Positions 18,282 to 26,072 of a stretch of DNA of 64,000 nucleotides are shown one piece after another (positions within the stretch are counted from its first letter, which is position 1; each line of letters begins with the position of its first letter). The notes beneath the pieces are model-generated. The model was not told the DNA's origin, ran no database searches, and saw only the letters and a program-made list of their open reading frames with translations. The stretch is from positions 186,001 to 250,000 of the forward strand of contig PNKZ01000005.1 of the NCBI GenBank assembly GCA_013822735.1. Direction: 5' to 3'. This DNA comes from Pirellula sp. (GTDB lineage: Bacteria > Planctomycetota > Planctomycetia > Pirellulales > PNKZ01). Made by a program: the position numbers and the translations under genes.

Positions 18282-19718
18282 TTACCACCATTGGGTAGGT
18301 TCGAAGTCGGGGTTCGTCGTCGGAAGTTTTGCGCCCGTGGCCTTCCACCAAGCGTCGAGTGCCGACCGCAAATGAGCCGTCTTCCGCGGACGCTCCGCCG
18401 CCAGATTGTGACGCTCCCCTTCGTCGTCGCGCAAGTTGTAGAGTTCGGTGCGGGCGCCCGGCACCAACTTTCCGTAGGGCTTGTCGTCGGGCGTGAAGCC
18501 TTGCGTATCGAGGTAGTCGCCGAACCAATGGATCAGCTTCCAATCTCCTTCGCGAACGACGGCGCACGGCGTTCGACCGAAGTTCGTCGTGTAGGTCGGC
18601 ATGTGCCAGTAAAGCGCCGGGCGCTCGAGGAGCCCGGTTTGCTCGAGCAAAGGTACGAGGCTTTCGCCGTCAAACGTTCTGTCCGACGGCAGCGTCGCTC
18701 CGGCGACGGCCGCGAACGTCGGATAGAAGTCCACGGTATGAACGGGCGCCGCGCATTCGCTGCCGGCCCGCACGTGGCCGGGCCAGCGGACGATGAGCGG
18801 TACGCGGATGCCCCCTTCGTACGGCGCGCCTTTTCCTTCGCGCAGCGGCGCGTTGTTCGTCACGCGCGACAGGCCGCCGTTGTCGCTCGTAAAAATCACC
18901 AGGGTGTCTTCGGCAAGGCGACGTTCTTCCAAGCGCGCGAGCAAGCGGCCGAGTTCCGCGTCGAAGTGCGCCAGCATCGCCAGATACTCGGCGCAGGGAC
19001 GCTCGGAGGAAAGCCCTTCGCGCGTCGTCGCGCGCTTGTAACCGCGCGCGGCTTGCGCGTCGACGAGCGCTTGGGGGGCCTCGAGCGGTGAGTGCGGGCT
19101 GAAATGCGCCGCAAACGCGAACCACGGCTTTCCTCGGCTTTGCTCGATAAAGCCGAGGATCTCGTCGGTGATGGCGGTGACCGTCTTGTCCTCGTGATGC
19201 TGCGCACCGTTGGCTTCGCCGGCAAAATCGAAGCCGTAGCGATCGAAGTATCGCCCCTCGTCGCGACTTCTTAGCGGCGCGACCGCAGGATTATTGGCGA
19301 TATGCCACTTGCCGCTGATGCCGGTGATATATCCGGCCCCGCGCAGCATCGTCGCAAGCGTGGCGACGTCCGGAGTCAACGCTGTGTTAGCCTCGGCCGA
19401 TCGGAGTAGCGCTCTGGAGGGCTCTATTTCGTTCAGTACCTTGAAGACTCCCGTACGCGCGCCGTATTGCCCGGAAAAGAGCGCGGCGCGGGTGGGAGAA
19501 CATTGCGAATCCGCGTAGGCCTGAGTGAATCGCATGCCTTGTGCCGCTAAGCGATCGAGATGCGGAGTGGCGATGTCGCGATTCCCGTAGCAACTCGGCG
19601 CGTTCCAGCCCATGTCGTCGGCGACGATCAAGAGAATGTTGGGAGGCGCCCCCTTGGCCGACCAAGACGTCTCGAACACCGACCACCACACGAGCAATGC
19701 GAGTACGAGGCGCTTCAT
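18282..19718 (-). CDS. Exported sulfatase
   Basis: 478 aa, signal peptide 1-23. Sulfatase family S1: metal site 'IVADDMGWN' (D34, D35) and the formylglycine motif C-S-P-T-R at 73-77 within 'CSPTRAALFSGQYGARTG'; later 'FTSDNGG' supplies further metal ligands. C73 should be converted to formylglycine by FGE for activity. Planctomycetes use many such enzymes on sulfated polysaccharides. A SUMF1-domain gene lies 2.6 kb away but lacks the FGE catalytic cysteines. Substrate cannot be read from the sequence. The start at 19718 gives the signal peptide directly. Confidence 0.9.
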   Translation of the reverse strand: MKRLVLALLVWWSVFETSWSAKGAPPNILLIVADDMGWNAPSCYGNRDIATPHLDRLAAQGMRFTQAYADSQCSPTRAALFSGQYGARTGVFKVLNEIEPSRALLRSAEANTALTPDVATLATMLRGAGYITGISGKWHIANNPAVAPLRSRDEGRYFDRYGFDFAGEANGAQHHEDKTVTAITDEILGFIEQSRGKPWFAFAAHFSPHSPLEAPQALVDAQAARGYKRATTREGLSSERPCAEYLAMLAHFDAELGRLLARLEERRLAEDTLVIFTSDNGGLSRVTNNAPLREGKGAPYEGGIRVPLIVRWPGHVRAGSECAAPVHTVDFYPTFAAVAGATLPSDRTFDGESLVPLLEQTGLLERPALYWHMPTYTTNFGRTPCAVVREGDWKLIHWFGDYLDTQGFTPDDKPYGKLVPGARTELYNLRDDEGERHNLAAERPRKTAHLRSALDAWWKATGAKLPTTNPDFEPTQWW

Positions 19719-20062
19719 GACGAGTCGGCCCTGCGATGTCGGAAAACTGCACGCAGTTATCATATTAGTTCCCGCGCAACGAAGAAACCGCGGGGATGTT
19801 GCGAGAAGTCGGAAGTCGGATGGATTGCGCTGAACGACGGACACGCCTTTTATTCGCCGCGTCCGACGAAGCTCCTTTCCAACATCTCCATCCCTCCGCG
19901 TCTCTGAGGTGAAGAAAATCGCGAGTGGCCCAAAAGCTCCCTGGATTTCGGGCCGGCCTTTCGGGGAAAATGCGGCGTGATTCTCTGGGAGATCTTGTGC
20001 TGGGGGGAAATTGCAATGAACCGAACGGCCGAGCGTTCGACGTGCGTGGGGCAGGCAGTCGA

Positions 20063-20110
20063 CCCCTCATCCGCCCCTGCGGGGCACCTTCTCCCGCAAG
20101 GGGAGAAGGG
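20063..20110. repeat. C-rich REP element (two hairpins)
   Basis: CCCCTCATCC followed by a GCCCC-TGC-GGGGC hairpin and a CTTCTCCC-GCAA-GGGGAGAAG hairpin. Same family as the elements at 34910, 34984, 39968, 52290 and 52414. Confidence 0.75.
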
Positions 20111-20228
20111 AGTTGCGGCGCGTGACATCGGACGTGACTCGAATCGACGTAAGTGCCGCGCACTAAGTCGACGGAATGCGCACAACCGGGCCCTCGGAGT
20201 GCGCATCGAAGCGCTTACCAACAAGGGA

Positions 20229-20255
20229 GCGCACTACGGGTTCGCCGTAGTGCGC
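20229..20255. repeat. Perfect 11-bp inverted repeat
   Basis: GCGCACTACGG, 5-base spacer GTTCG, CCGTAGTGCGC. No T-run follows. Likely a REP-type or protein-binding fold-back. Confidence 0.65.
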
Positions 20256-20490
20256 ACGGGGCATGTAGCTCTTGAGATACTTACGTCGATGTGGATGGCG
20301 ACGATGGAGAACATTTGCCGCCTGCGGCGCGACGCGGGCGAAACGGGACGCTGCGATGTGCGCAAACACTCTGCAGTTGCGCACAACACGGAAAACCAAA
20401 CCGGGCGCCATGCGCACGAAAATGTCGGTGCGGCGCAAGGAAATGCGAGCCGCGCGCATGAACCGCGCAGTAAACCGCGAAAGTTCTGTC

Positions 20491-20544
20491 ATTTCGCCCC
20501 CGGTCGGCGACCGGGGGCGCCCGCCGTCGCCGACGGCGGGATAA
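20491..20544. repeat. Twin-hairpin repeat, left copy
   Basis: Begins ATTTCGCCCCCGGTCGGCGA. Contains a perfect 11-bp stem (CGCCCCCGGTC / GACCGGGGGCG, loop GGC) followed by a 9-bp stem (CCGCCGTCG / CGACGGCGG, 1-base centre). A direct copy lies at 22411-22464, on the other side of the two genes in between. Confidence 0.8.
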
Positions 20545-20579
20545 ATAGAAATCGAGAAAGCGAAGCGATCATCCGCTCG

Positions 20580-21455
20580 CTATGTATCCAACCGCTTCAA
20601 GCATTGCACCGCTTGGGCGTGCGTCAGCTCGCGGTCGGTCGGCAGCAGGGCGACGTAGGCCTGATCGCTGCAGCAGTCGATAATGATTTGGCGATCGTTG
20701 GGGATGCGATAGCCCATCGGGCACGGCTCATGCCCGTGGATCAAACATTTCGCGTTGACCGCCTTGGCGAACGCCGCGGCGTTCTGCGAACGGAAGTCGC
20801 GACCCCAGACGGTGCGAAACACCGCGCCGCCGTCGCACAGATCGCGCTTCGTATAAGGTCGAGCCAAGACCCCGGCATCGATGCAATCGGCGTCGGAGCG
20901 TTCGGGACAACTATGCGACACGAACACCGTTTGCCCGATGCGCGCCGCCAGCGGGCAGCTGGCGATGAATTCCATCGCCGCGGCGCGCACGGCGTCGGCT
21001 TGTTCGCCGTAGGCGGCTTTCATGCCGAGGCGAAACATCACGTTGAGCATCTTCCGCGACTTCATGATCGGAAAGTCGGTGAGCTCGGACAGTTCGTGGT
21101 TCGAGAGCAGAAAATGAAACCGCTCGGGATAGCGCACCTTCAACTTGGCGACGTCTTCCAACATGCGGTGCGACATGCAACCGCCGTCGGGGTACGTCGG
21201 TCCGCCGTGGCAAACCTCTTGCATGATGAGGTGTCGGCGCGGCTGCCGATCGAGATCGGCCAGCGCGAGGATGGCGTCGAAGTTGCGCCGATTGCCGTGC
21301 AAGTCGGCGCTCACCAGCACGTCGGCGGCATTGTCGGCCGTCAACGTGATCACATTGCCGATTCGGACGGGCGTCGCGCGATTCAACTCGGTCGCCTGCT
21401 GAAAAGCGGCGACTGCGACGGAAGCATCGAGCGAGATGTCGGCGGCAGAGCTCAT
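20580..21455 (-). CDS. Calcineurin-type metallophosphoesterase
   Basis: 291 aa. The metal-site motifs occur in order: 'VSADLHGN' (GDxHG-like, near residue 50), 'LLSNHELSE' (GNHE-like with S for G, near 115), 'FVSHSC' near 180 and 'LIHGHEPC' near 242. The histidines and aspartates needed for a dinuclear centre are therefore present. Likely a cytoplasmic protein phosphatase or phosphodiesterase of the PPP/ApaH superfamily; the substrate is unknown. No signal peptide. The gene and its neighbour (SUMF1-domain) are enclosed by direct copies of a 54-base twin-hairpin repeat. Confidence 0.8.
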   Translation of the reverse strand: MSSAADISLDASVAVAAFQQATELNRATPVRIGNVITLTADNAADVLVSADLHGNRRNFDAILALADLDRQPRRHLIMQEVCHGGPTYPDGGCMSHRMLEDVAKLKVRYPERFHFLLSNHELSELTDFPIMKSRKMLNVMFRLGMKAAYGEQADAVRAAAMEFIASCPLAARIGQTVFVSHSCPERSDADCIDAGVLARPYTKRDLCDGGAVFRTVWGRDFRSQNAAAFAKAVNAKCLIHGHEPCPMGYRIPNDRQIIIDCCSDQAYVALLPTDRELTHAQAVQCLKRLDT

Positions 21456-21557
21456 ATCGGCCAAATTAACAGCGGGCGAACCAAGGGACAAGACAGGAGA
21501 CGGGAGACACGAGACTGGAGCAGAGAGACCGGAGATTTGGGCTCCAGTCTCCAGTTT

Positions 21558-22367
21558 CTAGTCTCCGGTCTTCCCCAGCACGCAGCGCAACCCGACGGCG
21601 TCGTCGCGGAGTGTCGCATCCGCACGGCGTCGGGACCCGCTGGCGAGTTGCTCGGCCTTGTCTTTCCAACTGCCGCTGCGCAAAACCCCATCCTTCTGAG
21701 CCCCGTCGGTAGACGGACTGGGCGACGTCTTGTCGCTCGCGTCGCGTCGGTAGGGTCGGCCGTCGGGCGGGAGCTTCGCGAGATCGGCTTGCCAATCGTC
21801 GGCACACCATTCCCAAAGGTAGCCGTGCATATCGTAGAGCCCCCACGGATTAGGAGCCTTCGCGCCGACGGGCGGATCGTTGCCGGCGGCGTTGCCCGTA
21901 TGCCAACCGTGCTTGTCGAGCAAAGCGACGTCGTCGCCGAAGGAGTAGAGCGTCGTGGTGCCGGCTCGCGCGCAATATTCCCATTCCGCTTCGCTCGGCA
22001 GGCGCACGACTTGGTCGGCGTCGATCAGCTTCGCCGCGCGCAGCTTCGTCGTGACGCGCTTGCAGAACTCTTCAGCCTCGGCGCGCGAGAGCATCTCGAC
22101 GCTATTGCGCGGACCTTGCCAACGGCTGGGGTTGGCGCCCATCACCGCTTCCCAAAGGTTCTGCGTCACTTCGTATTTGGCCATGGCGAAGGGGCGCGCG
22201 AGTTTTACGCGGAGCGCTCCGAGCGTCGCTTCGGCGGGAAACTTTCCAGTGCCGGGCGTGATGGCGACGAACTCGTCGCGAAACGTTTTGAGCAGTTCGT
22301 TTTGGTGCGACACCGAAAGCGGCTGCTCGGCGCCGAGCAGCGCGAGCGTGACGAGGAGTGCGTTCAT
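21558..22367 (-). CDS. SUMF1 (FGE-like) domain protein, exported, lacks catalytic cysteines
   Basis: 269 aa with a short signal peptide (MNALLVTLALLGAEQ). The SUMF1 fold is recognisable: 'ARPFAMAKYEVTQNLWEAVMG', 'RLPSEAEWEYCARAG', 'NPWGLYDMHGYLWEWCADDW' and 'GVLRSGSWKD...GLRCVLG'. In true formylglycine-generating enzymes the segment after the RxGSW motif carries the two active-site cysteines; here it reads KDKAEQLASGSRRRADATL and has none. It is therefore more likely a binding or scaffold SUMF1-domain protein than the sulfatase activator. Upstream of the phosphoesterase on the same strand, about 100 bases apart. Confidence 0.85.
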   Translation of the reverse strand: MNALLVTLALLGAEQPLSVSHQNELLKTFRDEFVAITPGTGKFPAEATLGALRVKLARPFAMAKYEVTQNLWEAVMGANPSRWQGPRNSVEMLSRAEAEEFCKRVTTKLRAAKLIDADQVVRLPSEAEWEYCARAGTTTLYSFGDDVALLDKHGWHTGNAAGNDPPVGAKAPNPWGLYDMHGYLWEWCADDWQADLAKLPPDGRPYRRDASDKTSPSPSTDGAQKDGVLRSGSWKDKAEQLASGSRRRADATLRDDAVGLRCVLGKTGD

Positions 22368-22996
22368 GGTGGTGCTTGCGGAGAAGAAGAAACTTCGGAG
22401 ATCAATGGATATTTCGCCCCCGTTCGGCGACCGAGGGCGCCCGCCGTCGCCGACGGCGGGCTAACTAACAAACGAACGTGCGGACATGCCGGCAGCGACC
22501 GTTGCTAGTACATCGTAGCGAATCCGGCGCGTTAAGCTGCCGTCGCCGGCGGGGAATTTGACGGTTGTGCAGGCTCTGCGGGCGTCGACGGGCTCCAAGA
22601 TTTTCTTGAATGATTTTGCCATTTTCTAAACCATTTGTGGGCTATGTTTTAGATGGGTCACATTTCGTCCGTGTGAATCTGTACGGTTTGCACGCCGACG
22701 TGGGATTTCGCACATTGCGATTGGGCACTCTGCAACGCTCCTCGTTTCAGATGGTCCGACGCCTCTCACAGGGACCCGAGAGGCGGAGGTTCGGGAGTAG
22801 GAGTAAGTCGCTTGGTGAGCGCCGGCAACGAAGCCGCGCGAACGGAGCGCTTTCGACTCGCGTATTTCTATCTACGGCACGGACGCTTGCGAATGCGCAG
22901 CAGTACCGTCGCTACAAAACCGGCGCGGTCGCGGCACGCGGTTCGCTGAAGGTCGCCGTTATCCACATCGATCCGTTGTGTTGAGGTCTCGCCGTT
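22368..22996. other. Intergenic, repeat then AT-richer promoter region
   Basis: Holds the right copy of the twin-hairpin repeat, then a distinctly AT-richer stretch (about 22595-22680) that probably carries promoter elements for the YTV gene. No gene is supported; the short rightward frame at 22610-22984 has no ribosome site and no family resemblance. Confidence 0.5.
22411..22464. repeat. Twin-hairpin repeat, right copy
   Basis: Direct copy of 20491-20544 with three substitutions; two of them weaken the first stem (CGCCCCCGTTC / GACCGAGGGCG) while the second 9-bp stem is unchanged. Confidence 0.8.
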
Positions 22997-24400
22997 ATGA
23001 AATTCGCCTACTCGTTCGTGGCCGTGCTCGCCGCAAGCGGCACCGCGCTGGGTCAGCAGCCTTGTTCGTCGTGCGCACCGGCCGTTACGGCCGCCGTGCC
23101 GACGCAGGTCTATCGTCTCGATTATCAAACCGTGTACGACGATCGCCCCTTCACGGCGTATCGCCTCGAAAACGAAACAGTGTACGAAGAGCGCGAGGTG
23201 ACGAGTTATCGTCCGGTCTGGGAAACCCAGATGCGCGAAAAGCGGTACACGGTCGCCAAGCCGATCTACGAAACTTCGGAACGCGAAGAGCGCTACACGG
23301 TCGAACGCCCCGTGTATGAAACGCAGATTCGCGACGAGAGCTACGACGTCGTGCGCCAGATTCCGGAAACCTCGGAGCGCGAAGAACGCTTCACGGTGCA
23401 ACGCCCGGTTTGGGAACAGTCGATGAAGGAAGAGCGCTACACGGTGCGCCGCCCGATCTACGAAACCAGCGAACGGGAAGAAGCCTACACGGTGATGGAA
23501 CAAGTCACGTCGTACCGACCGGTGCAGATCGAACAAGGTCAGTATGTGACGAACTACGCCATGCAGCCCGGCGCCGTGCGGACGCGGCTCGCTTGGAACC
23601 AACCCGGCTATCAGATCGACCCGCTGACGGGCGCCGCCGTGTATCAACGGGGCGGCCTGCATTGGACGCCGATGCAAGCTCCGGCGACCGTCGTGCCGCA
23701 GACGACCTTCCAATCGAACATCGTGACGGCCCAAGTGCCGCAAACGTCGATGGTGCCGCGTACCGAAGTTCGTAAGGTGCCGGTGCAAACCGTGCGTTAC
23801 GTCGACGAAGAACTCGTTCGCCAAGTGCCGGTGCAAACTTGCCGCATGATCGCGGAAGAACAAGTGCGCAAGGTGCCGGTGACGACCTACAAGCAAGTGG
23901 TCGAACGCGTCGAGAAGAAGACCGAAGTCCAGGTCTGCAAGATGGTGCAGGAAGAAGTCGTGAAGAAGGTCCCGGTCACTTCGATGAAGTGGGCTTACGA
24001 AGAACGGGTCGAGCAAGAGCCGGTCCGAGTTTGCAAGCAAGAAGCGGTCGTCGAGAAGGTGCGCGTGCCGCACGTCGTCGAAAAGCGCGTGGCCGTGAAC
24101 TACATTCAACGGACGCCGCGGATCGTTTGCTATAAGGTCCCGCTCGACGCTTGCGGCAACCCGATCACGGTTTCGGAAGCACCGAGCATCTCAAGCGGCG
24201 AAGTCCGCAAGGAACCGACCCCGGCTCCGACGCCTGCCGCTCCGCCGTCGACCTACGGCAGCGGCTCGACCTCGACGAAGTCGTCGACGGCACCGGCCTT
24301 GCCGATGGACACCGTCGTCCCGTCGCCGATCAACGAATCGGAAGCTCGGAAGCCGGTCGTCGAAGGGGCTCCGAAAGACGTCGCCGCTCCGGCGAAGTAA
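22997..24400 (+). CDS. YTV-motif planctomycete surface protein
   Basis: 467 aa with signal peptide (residues 1-19, ending ALG-QQ) and an early CSSC pair. Two repeat regions follow. Region one (about 38-175) has tandem ~20-residue units ending in YTV or a variant (RYTVAKPIYETSEREE, RYTVERPVYETQ, RFTVQRPVWEQ, RYTVRRP, AYTVMEQ). Region two (about 255-375) has KVPVxT/CxxVxEE units with regular cysteines (QTCRM, QVCKM, RVCKQ). The C-terminus is Pro/Ser/Thr rich. YTV-type proteins are known as unusual cell-wall proteins in Rhodopirellula; this is a fairly small one. It ends in a strong intrinsic terminator and is monocistronic. Confidence 0.9.
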   Translation: MKFAYSFVAVLAASGTALGQQPCSSCAPAVTAAVPTQVYRLDYQTVYDDRPFTAYRLENETVYEEREVTSYRPVWETQMREKRYTVAKPIYETSEREERYTVERPVYETQIRDESYDVVRQIPETSEREERFTVQRPVWEQSMKEERYTVRRPIYETSEREEAYTVMEQVTSYRPVQIEQGQYVTNYAMQPGAVRTRLAWNQPGYQIDPLTGAAVYQRGGLHWTPMQAPATVVPQTTFQSNIVTAQVPQTSMVPRTEVRKVPVQTVRYVDEELVRQVPVQTCRMIAEEQVRKVPVTTYKQVVERVEKKTEVQVCKMVQEEVVKKVPVTSMKWAYEERVEQEPVRVCKQEAVVEKVRVPHVVEKRVAVNYIQRTPRIVCYKVPLDACGNPITVSEAPSISSGEVRKEPTPAPTPAAPPSTYGSGSTSTKSSTAPALPMDTVVPSPINESEARKPVVEGAPKDVAAPAK

Positions 24401-24435
24401 CTCGGACCGGCTTCGCGAATCTGATAACGACACAG

Positions 24436-24470
24436 AGCCCAGGGACACCCGTCCCTGGGCTTTATTATTT
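24436..24470 (+). terminator. Intrinsic terminator after the YTV gene
   Basis: A perfect 11-bp stem (AGCCCAGGGAC / GTCCCTGGGCT, loop ACCC) followed by TTATTATTT, 36 bases past the stop codon. Confidence 0.95.
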
Positions 24471-24573
24471 GATACATTGCGTGGCTCAATCGGCCGATTG
24501 ACACCTGCCGGCCGCGCCGGGACACTGAGCTGCTCCCGTCTCCGATCTCTCGTCTCCAATCTGCCGAAGCCCC

Positions 24574-25800
24574 ATGTCTTCCGCTTCCGACGATCGCGCC
24601 TCGCCGCAATGGTCGGGCCTGCGCGCCACGATCGTCGGCAAGCTGGCCGGCATGACGAAGCGCGAGACACGGAAACAGCTCACGGCGCGCGGCACCGAGT
24701 TGACGAACGAACTCACGGCCGACGTCGGGCTCGTGATCGTCGGTGAGCAAGACTTGCCCCCGCCCGACTTGGCGGAGCGGCTGGCCGCGCTGGGGGCCGA
24801 AGCCGAGGCGATCCGCGTCGTCTCTGAAACGCAGCTTTGGCAGATGCTCGGGCTCGTCGAGGCGGCCCAGCAGATCCATCAGCTTTACACTCCCGCCATG
24901 CTTGCCGACTTGCTCGGCGTACCGGCGGCCGCGGTACGAGGTTGGCATCGTCGGGGCCTCATTCGGGCGGCGCGCGAAGTTCACAGATTGCCGTACTTCG
25001 ACTTTCGCGAAGTGCAAACTGCGCGGCGACTGGCCGAGCTGTTGGCCGGCGGCGCCTCGCCGGAGTCGATCGCGAAGCAGCTCTCCGACCTGCGGCGGCT
25101 GCTGCCGTCGGTCGAGCGGCCGCTCGAGCAACTTTCGGTAATTGTCGACGGCGGCGAACTCCTCTTGCGCCAAGGGAGCGGGCTGGTCGAAGCCGGCGGA
25201 CAATTTCGCTTGAACTTCGATGATGCGGAACCGGCGGACGGCGAAGCGCCGTCGTCCGCGGTTACAGAAGTTGCCCCGCTGCCCGACGCCGCCGACGGGC
25301 TCGCCCCGCCCCGTAGCGCTGCGGCGCTCCTCGAACTGGCCGCCGGTTGCGAAGAGTCGGGCCGGCTGGCAGACGCGGCCGATCTGTATCGCGCCGCCTT
25401 GGCGACTTCCGGTCCCGATGCGGTGACGTGCTTCCTGTTGGCCGACGTCTTGTATCGGCTTGGCGACTTGGGAGCCGCGCGCGAGCGATATTTCATGGCG
25501 ATCGAGTTGAACGAGGACTATGTCGAGGCGCGGGCGAATCTGGGTTGCTTACTTGCGGAGGAAGGTCGCCCCGACTTGGCGATTGCCTCGTTTGAGGGGG
25601 CGCTTGATTACCATGACGATTACGCGGACGTACACTATCACTTAGCGCGCACGCTCGACGAAGTGGCCCGCGGCACGGAAGCGGAACGCCATTGGCAGGC
25701 CTTTCTCGATCTGGCGCCCGATAGCCCTTGGGCCGCGGGAGCCCGCCGTCGTTTGGGGCTTGATGCGGCGGTTGTATTGCCGGCGGCGATGGACGATTAG
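24574..25800 (+). CDS. BRCT - MerR-type HTH - TPR fusion protein
   Basis: 408 aa. Residues 13-95 (WSGLRATIVGKLAGMTKRE...GLVIVGEQDL) resemble a BRCT domain, as at the end of NAD-dependent DNA ligases. Residues 104-170 (LYTPAMLADLLGVPAAAVRGW HRRGLI... in two parts) form a MerR-type winged helix, usually DNA binding. An acidic linker (about 215-255) leads to TPR repeats (about 265-400, 'YVEARANLGCLLAEEGRPDLAIASFEGAL'). There is no membrane segment. A regulator or scaffold that links DNA binding to protein interaction is inferred; the function is unknown. Confidence 0.8.
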   Translation: MSSASDDRASPQWSGLRATIVGKLAGMTKRETRKQLTARGTELTNELTADVGLVIVGEQDLPPPDLAERLAALGAEAEAIRVVSETQLWQMLGLVEAAQQIHQLYTPAMLADLLGVPAAAVRGWHRRGLIRAAREVHRLPYFDFREVQTARRLAELLAGGASPESIAKQLSDLRRLLPSVERPLEQLSVIVDGGELLLRQGSGLVEAGGQFRLNFDDAEPADGEAPSSAVTEVAPLPDAADGLAPPRSAAALLELAAGCEESGRLADAADLYRAALATSGPDAVTCFLLADVLYRLGDLGAARERYFMAIELNEDYVEARANLGCLLAEEGRPDLAIASFEGALDYHDDYADVHYHLARTLDEVARGTEAERHWQAFLDLAPDSPWAAGARRRLGLDAAVVLPAAMDD

Positions 25801-25827
25801 TTCGGGGCGGCTCGGGCAGAACAAGGT

Positions 25828-25868
25828 GATGCCCCAGTGCTTACGGATATCTGTGAGCCTGGGGCATC
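25828..25868. terminator. GATGCCCCAG hairpin downstream of the TPR gene
   Basis: A 10-bp inverted repeat (GATGCCCCAG / CTGGGGCATC) with a 21-base interior, 27 bases past the stop codon. There is no T-run, so it may be a Rho-dependent or REP-type element rather than an intrinsic terminator. Confidence 0.45.
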
Positions 25869-26072
25869 GCTTACGATCTGCCGCGGCCACCGACCGTCGC
25901 CACACGAAAGCCCGCAAACTTCCCGCGATCGGTCCCATCGCGCCGGGATCGCAAAATTTGCCGGGTGAAACCCGTAAACGGCCCAACCTCGTATTGCATT
26001 AATACGTAGTTTCAATAGGTTTACGGTGTTCCCCACGTTGCGAGGGGGCCCAGAGTTTGCTCCCGCGGCATC

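Larger units (their letters stand above)
19719..20579. other. Repeat-rich non-coding stretch
   Basis: About 860 bases without a supported gene. From left to right it holds the sulfatase promoter region, a C-rich REP element (20063-20110), an 11-bp hairpin (20229-20255) and the first twin-hairpin repeat (20491-20544). Open frames on both strands cross all of these and have no ribosome sites. Confidence 0.6.

Noticed and set aside
20163-20492. 109-aa leftward frame upstream of the sulfatase
   Set aside because: Contains the 11-bp hairpin and runs into the twin-hairpin repeat; no ribosome site.
19977-22508. 843-aa rightward open frame across the phosphoesterase and SUMF1 genes
   Set aside because: It crosses both twin-hairpin repeats and lies antisense to two genes with clear domain motifs. 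A GC-driven shadow.
22868-24109. 413-aa leftward open frame rich in His/Leu opposite the YTV gene
   Set aside because: It mirrors the repeated codons of the YTV protein; no signal, family motif or ribosome site. The rightward gene has a signal peptide and a terminator.
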